From contig NZ_JAHBZK010000008.1 in NCBI RefSeq assembly GCF_019635465.1, positions 1 through 64,000 on the forward strand: a stretch of 64,000 nt of DNA, given 5' to 3'. Source of the stretch: Hydrogenophaga sp. GTDB lineage: Bacteria > Pseudomonadota > Gammaproteobacteria > Burkholderiales > Burkholderiaceae_C. The notes beneath the pieces are model-generated. The model was not told where the DNA came from, searched no databases, and saw nothing but the letters and a program-made list of their open reading frames with translations. Within the stretch, counting starts at the first letter, position 1, and every line of letters starts with the position of its first letter. A program made the translations under genes and the position numbers. Positions 46,366 to 54,426 of this stretch are shown one piece after another.

Positions 46366-49155
46366 TCAGTGGGCCTTGTCCCAGTTGGGGCCTACGCCCA
46401 CCTCGGCCAGCAGCGGCACCTTGAGCTCGGCCACGCCGGCCATCAGGCGCGGCACCTCGGTGCGCACCCAGTCGGCTTCGGCCTCGGGCACCTCGAACAC
46501 CAGTTCATCGTGCACCTGCATGATCATCTTCGTGCCCTTGCCCTGCGCATCCAGCGCGGCCTGCACCGCCACCATGCTGAGCTTGATCAGGTCGGCCGCG
46601 GTGCCCTGCATGGGCGCGTTGATGGCCGCTCGCTCGGCGCCGCCGCGGCGCGGACCGTTGGGGCTGTTGATCTCGGGCAGGTACAGCCGGCGGCCAAACA
46701 CGGTTTCCACATAGCCACGCGCCTTGGCGCTCTGGCGGGTTTCGTCCATGTAGCGCTTCACGCCCTCGAAGCGCTCGAAGTAGCGCTGGATGTAGTTCTT
46801 GGCCGCCGTGTTGTCGATGCCCAGGGCCTTGGCCAGGCCGAAGGCGCTCATGCCGTAGATGAGGCCGAAGTTGATGACCTTGGCGTAGCGCCGCTGCTCG
46901 CTGCTGACCTGCCCCAGCTCGACCCCGAACACCTCGGCCGCGGTGGCGCGGTGCACGTCCTGGCCTTCGTGAAAGGCGCGCAGCAGCGCCGCGTCCTCAC
47001 TGATGTGCGCCATGATGCGCAGCTCGATCTGCGAATAGTCGGCGCTGGCGATCACGCTGCCGGCGGGCGCCACGAAGGCCTCGCGCACGCGCCGGCCTTC
47101 GGGCGTGCGGATCGGGATGTTCTGCAGGTTCGGGTCATTGCTGGAGAGCCGCCCGGTCACCGCAACCGCCTGCGCATAGTGGGTGTGCACACGGCCCGTG
47201 CGCGGGTTGGCCATCTGGGCCAGCTTGTCGGTGTAGGTGCCCTTGAGCTTGGACAGGCTGCGGTGCTCCAGGATCTTGGCGGGCAGTGGGTAGTCCTCGG
47301 CCAGTTTTTCCAGCACCTCTTCGTCGGTGCTGCGCGCGCCGGTGGCGGTTTTCTTGATGACGGGCAGGCCGAGCTTGTCGAAGAAGATTTCGCCCAGCTG
47401 CTTGGGACTGCCCAGGTTGAAGGGCTGGCCGGCGATGGCGTAGGCCTCCTGTTCCAGCGCCACGATGCGCTGGCCCAGCTCGTGGCTTTGCGCCGCCAGC
47501 GTGGGCGCGTCGATCAGCACGCCGTTGCGCTCGATGCGGTAGAGCGTCTCACTGCTCTGCATCTCGAGTTCGTAGATGAACCTGAGCTTGTCGTCCGCCT
47601 GCAGGCGCGGCCACAGCACACGGTGCACGTCCAGCGTCTGGTCGCTGTCCTCGCACGAGTACTCGGCCGCCTTGGGCACATCGACCTGCGCGAATGGAAT
47701 CTGGTGCGCGCCCTTGCCGCACAGTGACTCATAGCTGATGCCCTTGCGGCCGGTGTGGCGCTCGGCCAGGCTTTCCAGGCTGTGCGGCTTGTGCACCTCC
47801 AGCACATAGCTCTGCAGCATGGTGTCGTGCCGGTAACCCTGCACCTCGATGCCATGGTTGGCAAACACATGCCGGTCGTACTTGATGTGCTGCCCCAGCT
47901 TGGCCTTGACCGGGTCTTCCAGCCAGGGCTTGAGCCTGGCCAGCACCTCGTCGAACGGCAGTTGTTCGGGCGCGTCGGGGCCCGAATGGCGCAGGGGGAT
48001 GTAGGCCGCCTCACCCGGGGTCACGCTGAACGAGATGCCCACGATCTCGGCCACCATCTCGTCAAGCGAAGTCGTCTCGGTGTCCAGCGCCACCAGCTCG
48101 GCCGCGCACACGCGCGCGAGCCAATCGTCGAACTGCGCCCAGCTCAGGATGGTGTCGTACTTGAGCTCGCCCCGCGGCACGGCCTCGACCGGCTCATCGT
48201 CGAACAGGCCTTCGGTGGCACCGTGCGGCACGGCGGTGCTGCCCGCCTGCACCGGTGCGTCCTTGCCAGAAGCCGCCTTGGCCGCCAGCGACTTGAAGCC
48301 GTACTGCTCGTAGAAGGTCTTGAGCGCGTCGTGCGCGGGCTCGCTGACCCGGATGGCATCCAGCGCGGGCAGCCCCGGCACAAAGCCATTGAGGTCGCAA
48401 TCGGTCTTGATGGTGAGCAGCTGGCGGCCGGTGGGCAGCCAGTCCAGCGCCTTGCGCAGGTTCTCGCCCGCCACGCCCTTGATCTCGCCGGCGCGCGCCA
48501 CCAGCGCGTCGAGCGAGCCGTATTCCATCAGCCACTTGGCGGCCGTCTTGGGGCCCACCTTCTCGACACCCGGCACGTTGTCGACCGCATCGCCGACCAG
48601 CGTCTGGTAGTCGATCATCAGAGTCGCCGGCACGCCGAACTCGGCCTGCACGCCAGCTTGGTCGCGGCGCTTGCCGCTCATGGTGTCGATGATGGCGATG
48701 TGCTCGTTGACCAGTTGCGCCAGGTCCTTGTCGCCACTGCTGATGATCACGTCGTAGCCCTGGCTGGCGGCCGTGCTGGCCAGCGTGCCGATCACGTCGT
48801 CGGCCTCGACGCCGGGCACGTCAAGCACCGGCAGCCCCAGCAGGCGCACCACCTCGTGGATCGGCGGGATCTGCGCCCGCAGGTCGGGCGGCATCGGGCT
48901 GCGGTTGGCCTTGTATTCGGGGTAGATGTCGTCGCGAAACGTGGGGCCCGAAGCGTCAAACACACAGGCCGCGTACAGCGTGGGCACCTCCTTGCGCAAG
49001 CTCTGGATCATGTTGATCATGCCGCGGATGGCACCCGTGGCCGGGCTGTTGGGGTCGCCGGGCACCGCCCGCAGGTCGGGCATGGCATGAAAGGCGCGGT
49101 ACAGGTAGCTCGATCCGTCGATCAGCAGCAGCGTGCGGTCAGGGTCTTGGGTCAT
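46366..49155 (-). CDS. polA: DNA polymerase I
   Basis: The 929-aa enzyme removes primers and fills repair gaps. N-terminal 5'-3' exonuclease: DPDRTLLLIDGSSYLYRAFH, VEADDVIGTLA, and the helix-hairpin-helix VEKVGPKTAAKW. The proofreading domain keeps its acidic residues (LVALDTETTSLDE), so it is probably active. The polymerase domain has ADYSQIELRIMAHIS, AKVINFGLIYGMSAFGL and the C-terminal MQVHDELVFEV. Length is as in E. coli (928 aa). CACAAT lies six bases before the ATG and no Shine-Dalgarno is visible. It is divergent from the DUF2782 gene across 54 bp. Confidence 0.97.
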   Translation of the reverse strand: MTQDPDRTLLLIDGSSYLYRAFHAMPDLRAVPGDPNSPATGAIRGMINMIQSLRKEVPTLYAACVFDASGPTFRDDIYPEYKANRSPMPPDLRAQIPPIHEVVRLLGLPVLDVPGVEADDVIGTLASTAASQGYDVIISSGDKDLAQLVNEHIAIIDTMSGKRRDQAGVQAEFGVPATLMIDYQTLVGDAVDNVPGVEKVGPKTAAKWLMEYGSLDALVARAGEIKGVAGENLRKALDWLPTGRQLLTIKTDCDLNGFVPGLPALDAIRVSEPAHDALKTFYEQYGFKSLAAKAASGKDAPVQAGSTAVPHGATEGLFDDEPVEAVPRGELKYDTILSWAQFDDWLARVCAAELVALDTETTSLDEMVAEIVGISFSVTPGEAAYIPLRHSGPDAPEQLPFDEVLARLKPWLEDPVKAKLGQHIKYDRHVFANHGIEVQGYRHDTMLQSYVLEVHKPHSLESLAERHTGRKGISYESLCGKGAHQIPFAQVDVPKAAEYSCEDSDQTLDVHRVLWPRLQADDKLRFIYELEMQSSETLYRIERNGVLIDAPTLAAQSHELGQRIVALEQEAYAIAGQPFNLGSPKQLGEIFFDKLGLPVIKKTATGARSTDEEVLEKLAEDYPLPAKILEHRSLSKLKGTYTDKLAQMANPRTGRVHTHYAQAVAVTGRLSSNDPNLQNIPIRTPEGRRVREAFVAPAGSVIASADYSQIELRIMAHISEDAALLRAFHEGQDVHRATAAEVFGVELGQVSSEQRRYAKVINFGLIYGMSAFGLAKALGIDNTAAKNYIQRYFERFEGVKRYMDETRQSAKARGYVETVFGRRLYLPEINSPNGPRRGGAERAAINAPMQGTAADLIKLSMVAVQAALDAQGKGTKMIMQVHDELVFEVPEAEADWVRTEVPRLMAGVAELKVPLLAEVGVGPNWDKAH

Positions 49156-49161
49156 GGCGCG

Positions 49162-49167
49162 ATTGTG
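49162..49167 (-). promoter_or_regulatory. -10-like CACAAT, six bases before polA
   Basis: CACAAT-CGCGCC-ATG on the minus strand, with no Shine-Dalgarno. It faces a similar hexamer for the divergent gene 30 bp away. Confidence 0.4.
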
Positions 49168-49197
49168 GGGGAACCGCCAGGGTCGGATGCCCCTGCC

Positions 49198-49203
49198 TAC
49201 AAT
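49198..49203 (+). promoter_or_regulatory. -10-like TACAAT, six bases before the DUF2782 gene
   Basis: TACAAT-GCCGCC-ATG on the plus strand. A start site at the ATG is predicted. Confidence 0.4.
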
Positions 49204-49209
49204 GCCGCC

Positions 49210-49545
49210 ATGGTCCGCCCACCCTTGCCCGCCCTCCTCCTGTTCGCCGCCCTGATCAACGCTCTGATCGGCACCGCGCAGGCCCAGACGCCACCACCGC
49301 CCGACGCCGCGCCTGTGCAGCGCACGCCGGGCGATCGCGTGGAGCGCATCACCAACGAAGACGCGCTCACCCGCATCGACGAGGTGCGCGTGGACGGCCA
49401 GACGCAGTCCATCCAGGTGCAGCCCAAGAACGGCGCCCCTGCGTACCAGATTCAGCCCCTGTCGCCCGGCAACGCACCCGGCGACACCAACGGCCGCTCG
49501 TCGGGCAATGCCGGGCGCAGCAGCTGGCGCGTCCTCAATTTCTGA
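49210..49545 (+). CDS. DUF2782 family exported protein
   Basis: The 111-aa protein has an N-terminal signal (VRPPLPALLLFAALINALIG, cleavage near AQAQ), then a Pro-rich stretch and a small basic/acidic domain with RIDEVRVDGQTQSIQVQP. DUF2782 proteins are small, probably periplasmic, and of unknown function. It lies 6 bp before thrB, the usual neighbour in betaproteobacteria, and is probably co-transcribed. Confidence 0.75.
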   Translation: MVRPPLPALLLFAALINALIGTAQAQTPPPPDAAPVQRTPGDRVERITNEDALTRIDEVRVDGQTQSIQVQPKNGAPAYQIQPLSPGNAPGDTNGRSSGNAGRSSWRVLNF

Positions 49546-49551
49546 TTCTTC

Positions 49552-50547
49552 ATGGCCGTCTACACCGAGGTGCCGTTCGGCGAAGCCGCCGCCCTGATCG
49601 ACCGCCTGAACCTGGGCACGCTGACCGACTTGCGCGGCATCCAGGGCGGCATTGAGAACACCAACTACTTCGTCACCTGCGAGCGCGAAGGTCAGACCGA
49701 AGAGCACGTGCTCACCGTGTTCGAGCGCCTGAGCGCCGAACAACTGCCCTTCTACCTGCACCTGATGAAGCACCTGGCTACGCACGGCATCCCTGTGCCG
49801 GAGCCAGCGGTCGACGCCAGGGGAGAGATCCTGCACGAGCTGCAGGGCAAACCCGCCGCGGTGGTGGACAAGCTGCGCGGGCGCAGCGAGCTGGCACCGA
49901 CCGAACACCACTGCGCCGCGGTGGGGGCCATGCTGGCGCGCATGCACGCCGTGGGACGCGACTTCGAGCGCCGCCAACCGAATCTGCGCGGCCTGTCCTG
50001 GTGGAACGACACCGTGCCGGTGGTGCTGCCTTATGTGAGCGACGCACAGGCCGCCCTGCTGCGCGCCGAGCTCGCGTACCAGAACCACGTGGCCGCCAGC
50101 AGCGCCTTTAAGGCCCTGCCCCGCGGCCCCATCCACGCCGACCTGTTCCGCGACAACGTCATGTTCGAAGACGGTGCGCTCACCGGTTTCTTCGATTTCT
50201 ACTTCGCCGGCATCGACACCTGGCTGTTCGACATCGCGGTCTGCCTCAACGACTGGTGCGTGCGCCACGGCGGCGCGGCCGACGGCACCCCGGTGCCTGA
50301 GCTGCAACAGGCCTTTCTGGCCGCCTACGAAAGCGAGCGCAGCCTCACCGCCGCCGAACGCAGCCTGCTGCCGGCCATGCTGCGCGCTGGCGCGCTGCGC
50401 TTCTGGCTGTCGCGCCTGTGGGATCTGCACCTGCCCCGCGAAGCTGCCATGCTGCAAGCGCACGACCCGGCGCACTTCGAGCGCGTGCTGCGCGCGCGCT
50501 TGCCCAACCGGGTGCGACAGGTCGATGCCGAGGCGGTGGTGGCATGA
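49552..50547 (+). CDS. thrB: homoserine kinase, aminoglycoside-phosphotransferase fold
   Basis: The 331-aa enzyme phosphorylates L-homoserine in threonine biosynthesis. It is the APH-fold type common in betaproteobacteria, not the GHMP type of E. coli. IQGGIENTNYFV near the start, the Brenner-like catalytic motif GPIHADLFRDNVMFED (HxDLxxDN) and FDFYFAGIDTWLFDIAV for metal binding are visible. Other threonine genes are not in the window. The next gene starts inside its stop codon (ATGA). Confidence 0.92.
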   Translation: MAVYTEVPFGEAAALIDRLNLGTLTDLRGIQGGIENTNYFVTCEREGQTEEHVLTVFERLSAEQLPFYLHLMKHLATHGIPVPEPAVDARGEILHELQGKPAAVVDKLRGRSELAPTEHHCAAVGAMLARMHAVGRDFERRQPNLRGLSWWNDTVPVVLPYVSDAQAALLRAELAYQNHVAASSAFKALPRGPIHADLFRDNVMFEDGALTGFFDFYFAGIDTWLFDIAVCLNDWCVRHGGAADGTPVPELQQAFLAAYESERSLTAAERSLLPAMLRAGALRFWLSRLWDLHLPREAAMLQAHDPAHFERVLRARLPNRVRQVDAEAVVA

Positions 50548-51323
50548 GGGTACGCGTCAACAAGGCCGCCGTTGGCTGGCAATGGGTCCGCCAGGGTGTG
50601 CTCACCTTCTTTCGGCAGCCCCTGGCCATGTCCGGCCTGTTCTTCATGTTCATGGCCATCGCCACGGTGCTGTCCTTTGTGCCACAGCTGGGCACGGTGG
50701 TGTCGCTGGCCCTGGTGCCCGCCGCCACACTGGGTCTGATGGCCGCCACGCGCGTGGCCGGCGAAGGGCACTTCCCCATGCCGGTGCTGCTGTTCACCGC
50801 CTTCCGGGGCGGCAAGCCGCGCACGCAGGCCATGCTGATGCTGGGCGCGCTGTACGCGGTGAGCCTGATGGTGGTGCTGGGCATCTCCCGGCTGTTTGCC
50901 GGCGACGCCCCGGTACCCACCCCCGACGTGGACATGTCGCCCGAGGCTGTGAGCGCCGCGATCATCACCCCCGTCACCTGGGTGGCCATGCTGCTCTACG
51001 TGCCGGTGCTCATGGCCTTCTGGCACGCGCCGGCACTGGTCTTCTGGCACGGCGTCAAGCCACTCAAGAGCCTGTTCTTCAGCCTGATCGCCTGCTGGAG
51101 CAACAAGGGCGCGCTGTTCCTGTTCACCCTGGGTTGGGTGGGCGTGTTCATGGTGGTGGGCCTCGCACTCGGGCTGCTGGGCTCGGTGCTTGGGGGCGCG
51201 CAGGCGCTGAGCATCGTGGTCTACCCCATGGTGCTGCTCATGGCGTCCATGTACCACACGTCGCTGTGGTTCACCTTCCGAGCCAGTTTCGAGTTCGACG
51301 AGCCAGACACCGCGCCAAACTGA
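50544..51323 (+). CDS. BPSS1780-type integral membrane protein
   Basis: The 259-aa protein has five to six hydrophobic spans and the family beginning VNKAAVGWQWVRQGVLTFFRQP with a WxWxRxG pattern. Such proteins are common in Burkholderiales and have no established function. The ATG overlaps the thrB stop codon (ATGA). Confidence 0.8.
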   Translation: MRVRVNKAAVGWQWVRQGVLTFFRQPLAMSGLFFMFMAIATVLSFVPQLGTVVSLALVPAATLGLMAATRVAGEGHFPMPVLLFTAFRGGKPRTQAMLMLGALYAVSLMVVLGISRLFAGDAPVPTPDVDMSPEAVSAAIITPVTWVAMLLYVPVLMAFWHAPALVFWHGVKPLKSLFFSLIACWSNKGALFLFTLGWVGVFMVVGLALGLLGSVLGGAQALSIVVYPMVLLMASMYHTSLWFTFRASFEFDEPDTAPN

Positions 51324-51342
51324 CAAGCCTAGGAGGTCAGTC

Positions 51343-52095
51343 ATGAGCCAACACACCCTGCAAGGTCGCACCGAGTCCGAGGTGACCTGGTACCAGCGCC
51401 GCGAGACGCTCAAAGCCGCGGCGGCCTGGATCGCCATGGGCGGCATGCCCGCGGCCATGGCGCAATCGCGCAGCAACATCGTCGACCTGGTGGGTGATGT
51501 GCTGGTCAACGGCGAGCGCCTGGTGCGCGAACAGATCATCCAGACCGGCGACCAGATCGTCAGCGGGCCCGCCTCACGGCTGGTCTTCATGCTGGGCAAC
51601 GCCGCTTTCCACGTGCGGCAGAACTCGCAACTGACCGTCGAACGCGGCCGCTCCATCAACACCATGAGCCTGCTGCGTCTGCTGGGTGGCGCCGTGGTCA
51701 GCGTGTTCGGCCCCTCCAGCTACCGGGCCATCAGCACCCCCACCCTCACCGCCGGCATCCGCGGCACCGGTGTCTACACCGAGGTCATGGCCGCGCAGGG
51801 CGGGCGCACCTACTTCTGCAACTGCTACGGCCGGGTCGAGCTCGAACGCGCCGGGCAGAACGTGCTGTCGCAATCGGTCTACCACCAGTCGTTCTGGGGC
51901 GAGGCCGAACCCAAGGGCGGGCGCTACATCACCCCCGCTGGCGCCATCAACCACACCGACGAAGAACTCGAATTCCTCGCCCAGCTCATCGACCAACGCA
52001 CGGCCTGGCAGATCATGGGCAAGAAGGGCATCAAGGACGGGCGTGGCTTCATGGAGCCGCAGGGTGAAGGCATGCACCCGGCGTATCCGAGGTAG
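51343..52095 (+). CDS. FecR-domain exported protein
   Basis: The 250-aa protein has twin arginines (WYQRRETLKAAAAW) before a hydrophobic stretch, suggesting Tat export with cleavage near AMAQS. The FecR-like beta region follows (LVGDVLVNGERLVREQIIQ, NSQLTVERG, SVFGPSSYRAISTPTLTAGIRGTG). It lacks the N-terminal anti-sigma domain of classical FecR, and no sigma factor gene is nearby. It is thus the stand-alone FecR type whose role is unclear. The C-terminal third contains Cys residues at FCNCYG. AGGAGGT lies six to seven bases before the ATG. Confidence 0.82.
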   Translation: MSQHTLQGRTESEVTWYQRRETLKAAAAWIAMGGMPAAMAQSRSNIVDLVGDVLVNGERLVREQIIQTGDQIVSGPASRLVFMLGNAAFHVRQNSQLTVERGRSINTMSLLRLLGGAVVSVFGPSSYRAISTPTLTAGIRGTGVYTEVMAAQGGRTYFCNCYGRVELERAGQNVLSQSVYHQSFWGEAEPKGGRYITPAGAINHTDEELEFLAQLIDQRTAWQIMGKKGIKDGRGFMEPQGEGMHPAYPR

Positions 52096-52303
52096 AGCTG
52101 TCGCAGCACCCGTAGCGTACGTCGACCACCCGCTCGCGCGAGGGATGGGCAATGGCTGACGGATTCGATCCGATGTGAGGGTGTCTTTGGTCCCCGCTGA
52201 CACCCAACACGCGCCACCCACTTCAACGATCTCGACGCGCCCTCAAGTGGCACCAAGTCCTTCAGACACCGTGCTGGCGAATTGACTGCGGATCGCGACG
52301 TGG
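52096..52303. other. intergenic region with a weak hairpin
   Basis: This 208-bp stretch has no ORF with coding character. It contains one 7-bp inverted repeat, GGGTGTC (52179-52185) and GACACCC (52199-52205) with a 13-base loop. This could end the FecR transcript but lacks a T-tract. Nothing resembling a tRNA or small RNA was identified. Confidence 0.4.
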
Positions 52304-52577
52304 GCTAGGGCCTGTTCACACTATTTTTCCAAGATGCGTTGCGGATCAAAAAGGCCATGCGCAAGACGCGAAACGCAGACGGGCCGGTGGCCCGGCGAGG
52401 CTTCGCAACGCGGCGCATGGCCTTTTTGGCCGCAACCCGCAGGGAACGGGGTGAAAACAGCGCCACTCGTCGTTGCACTCCTAGGCCAGGTGGCCAGCCT
52501 GGCCGTCGTCCCGCGCCTAGATTGGCGCTGTGTTCACCCCGTTCGCACTTGGAAAAATAGTGTGAACAGGCCCTAGC
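52304..52577. repeat. 274-bp palindromic element with perfect 30-nt inverted ends (MITE-like)
   Basis: The outer arms (52304-52333 and 52548-52577) are exact reverse complements over 30 bases, beginning GCTAGGGCCTGTTCACAC. Inside are two further hairpins: 52338-52362 with 52413-52436, and 52444-52464 with 52524-52544 (20 of 21 paired). Together they would form a two-armed cruciform. A central GGCCAGG/CCTGGCC stem lies in the second loop. CTAG is present at both outer edges and could be a duplicated target of four bases. No transposase is encoded, so it would move in trans. The right end overlaps the TAG stop codon of the IclR gene. Confidence 0.8.
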
Positions 52578-53337
52578 GATCTGCGGCACGGAGCCGGGAC
52601 GCCGACACGCGCAGCTCGCCAAGGAAGCGCTCGACGGCCTGCTCCCTGGTGAACTCACCTGCGGGAAGACTCACATTGAGCGCGGCGATCGTTGCCCCGC
52701 TGCGATCGCGCACGGCCACCGCCAACCCACAAATCGACTCGTCGAGCTCACCCTCGACCCATGCCCATCCCTTGTCTCGAACGGATCGCACCTCCTCGCG
52801 CAAGAGCTCGACGTCGGTCAAGGTGGCACCAGTGAAGCGCGTCAGTTTTGCGATTCGCAGATAGCGGTCGAGTTCTTCGTCGGAGAGTCCCGCAAGCAGG
52901 ACCCGCCCCATCGAGACGGCGTGCGCGGGGAGCCGGCTGCCCAACGTCGGGCTCATCGGCAGGATGCGTTTGGCATGTTGCCGGTGCACATAGACAAGCT
53001 CTTCGCCGTCAAGGACCGACAGCGCACACGACTGCTGGGCACGGGCGCACAGCTCTTCCAACGTCGGTTGCGCATCGCGCCAATAGGGAAGCGTTGACAA
53101 GTAGGAAAGCCCGAGGCGCAGCACCCTGGGAGTCAACCAATATCTCTTGCCATCTGTGCGAACGAACGACAGATCGATGAGGGTCAGCAGAAACCGCCTC
53201 ACCGCGGTGCGCGGGAGTTCAACGCCCTCGGCCACTTCCGCAAGCGTCATGCCGCCGGGACCTCGCCCGAGGACCTCAATGACTTTCAGACCCCGCGCAA
53301 AGGTGCGGACAAACGATTCACTTTCTGGAGTTGCCAT
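52573..53337 (-). CDS. IclR-family transcriptional regulator
   Basis: The 254-aa regulator has an N-terminal winged helix (FARGLKVIEVLGRGPGGMTLAEVAEGVELPRTAVRRFLLTL) and a C-terminal effector domain (SVLDGEELVYVHRQ, HAVSMGRVLLAGLSDEELDRYL, DESICGLAVAVRDRSGATIAALNVSLP). Length and domain order are complete. IclR proteins sense small carboxylates or aromatics. It is divergent from the hydratase-Bug-CaiB operon with a palindromic operator candidate between, so it most likely controls that operon. Its TAG stop is part of the neighbouring repeat element's end. Confidence 0.93.
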   Translation of the reverse strand: MATPESESFVRTFARGLKVIEVLGRGPGGMTLAEVAEGVELPRTAVRRFLLTLIDLSFVRTDGKRYWLTPRVLRLGLSYLSTLPYWRDAQPTLEELCARAQQSCALSVLDGEELVYVHRQHAKRILPMSPTLGSRLPAHAVSMGRVLLAGLSDEELDRYLRIAKLTRFTGATLTDVELLREEVRSVRDKGWAWVEGELDESICGLAVAVRDRSGATIAALNVSLPAGEFTREQAVERFLGELRVSASRLRAADR

Positions 53338-53349
53338 GACGAACGTGTG

Positions 53350-53406
53350 TTGACAGTCAAAGTATGACCGCCCAATAATGACCTTCAGGCGGTTATCAAT
53401 AACCGC
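53350..53406 (+). promoter_or_regulatory. putative promoter and IclR operator of the hydratase operon
   Basis: TTGACA (53350-53355), an 18-bp spacer and AATAAT (53374-53379) form a plausible sigma-70 promoter reading toward the hydratase genes. A perfect palindrome GCGGTTATCAATAACCGC (53389-53406) lies just downstream of the predicted start, where a bound repressor would block transcription. Half-site-like GACCGCC and TAACCG sequences occur on either side. Binding by the adjacent IclR protein is inference. Confidence 0.5.
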
Positions 53407-53459
53407 TTAGCGGACATTCTAACCGATGTCCTGTCGTTTCAACCTGACTGGCGCCGCCA

Positions 53460-53933
53460 ATGACCGAACAAGCTTTCGAAACCGACTTCTGGAAGGACAA
53501 CACACTGCGAAAGACCTGGGAGGAGATCGTCCCAGGCGAACCCCGCAAGACCATTCCCTACACGCTAACGCTGGAAGCCATCCAGAAGTACTGCCGCGTT
53601 GTGGGCGACATGCACCCCCTCTATTTCGATGAGGCCTACGCCAAGTCAACGCCCTACAAGGGACTCATTGCGCCACCGGCGATTCACATCCTGCTGATGT
53701 TCTCCTGCACGCCTGCGGACGACTGGATGAGAAGCCCGGGCACGGTCAACGCGGGTCAATCGTGGAGCTACAACGTGCCAGCCCGGCCTGGCGACACGAT
53801 TCGCCTGGAAGCGCGCGCACTCGACAAATTCATCAAACGCGATCGCTTGTTCGTGGTGCACGACAACGTGTTCTTCAACCAGCACAACCAAGTCATCTGC
53901 GCCGGCCGAGGCTGGACGATTCGGCCCCAATGA
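53460..53933 (+). CDS. MaoC-like hot-dog protein, FAS1-dehydratase-like half
   Basis: The 157-aa protein has the hot-dog fold beginning typical of FAS1/MaoC N-terminal domains (LRKTWEEIVPGEPRKTIPYTL). The hydratase-2 motif is incomplete: D50-MHPLY, where catalytic enzymes have Asp-x-Asn-Pro-x-His, so Tyr55 replaces the catalytic His. The next gene has the intact motif. Together the two look like the two halves of a double-hot-dog hydratase, with this one as a structural partner. No Shine-Dalgarno was seen before the ATG at 53460. Confidence 0.8.
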   Translation: MTEQAFETDFWKDNTLRKTWEEIVPGEPRKTIPYTLTLEAIQKYCRVVGDMHPLYFDEAYAKSTPYKGLIAPPAIHILLMFSCTPADDWMRSPGTVNAGQSWSYNVPARPGDTIRLEARALDKFIKRDRLFVVHDNVFFNQHNQVICAGRGWTIRPQ

Positions 53934-53944
53934 AGGATCCCAAC

Positions 53945-54385
53945 ATGAGCACAACTGCTTCGACCATCAAGACGGGCCACCAGATCGGCGGCACACCCTT
54001 CTCGCCTACCCGTGAGTCAATTCGCGCGTTCTGTGAAGCATCGCTGGACTTCAACCCGCTTCACCTCGATGACGACTACATGAAAGGCAATTTCGGCCGC
54101 ACCAACTTCGGCGGAATCATCATGCACGGCATGAACAACTTCGGCGTGATCACGAAGATGCTCACTGACTGGACGCATGAGCTCGGTGGCGTCCAGCGCA
54201 GACTGGAAACTCGCTGGAAGGCCCCCGTGAAGCCCGGCGACACCATCACACCCAGTGCGGTGGTCACCTCAAGCAAGGACACACAAGGCAGTCGCTGGCT
54301 CACCCTGGACGTGCAGGTGCAAAACCAGCGCGGCGAAACGGTCGCATTGGGCGAAGCAATGGTCGAGGTTCCGCTGAACCGCTGA
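53945..54385 (+). CDS. MaoC-like (R)-hydratase, catalytic half
   Basis: The 146-aa protein keeps the catalytic dyad in FCEASLDFNPLHLDDDYM (Asp35, Asn37, His40) and the conserved FGGIIMHGMN. Such enzymes add water across the double bond of enoyl-CoA thioesters. An ATG at 53930 overlaps the previous stop codon (ATGA), but AAGGA lies seven bases before the ATG at 53945, which I prefer. Substrate unknown. The neighbouring CoA-transferase and carboxylate receptor favour a small dicarboxylic or branched acid. Confidence 0.83.
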   Translation: MSTTASTIKTGHQIGGTPFSPTRESIRAFCEASLDFNPLHLDDDYMKGNFGRTNFGGIIMHGMNNFGVITKMLTDWTHELGGVQRRLETRWKAPVKPGDTITPSAVVTSSKDTQGSRWLTLDVQVQNQRGETVALGEAMVEVPLNR

Positions 54386-54426
54386 TCGAGAAGACACCGA
54401 AGGCATAACTCAACACGGAGACAAAC

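Noticed and set aside
52305..52658. 117-aa minus-strand frame through the 52.3-kb repeat into the IclR gene
   Set aside because: It lies out of frame with IclR and is created by the repeat's own palindromic arms; no coding signal.
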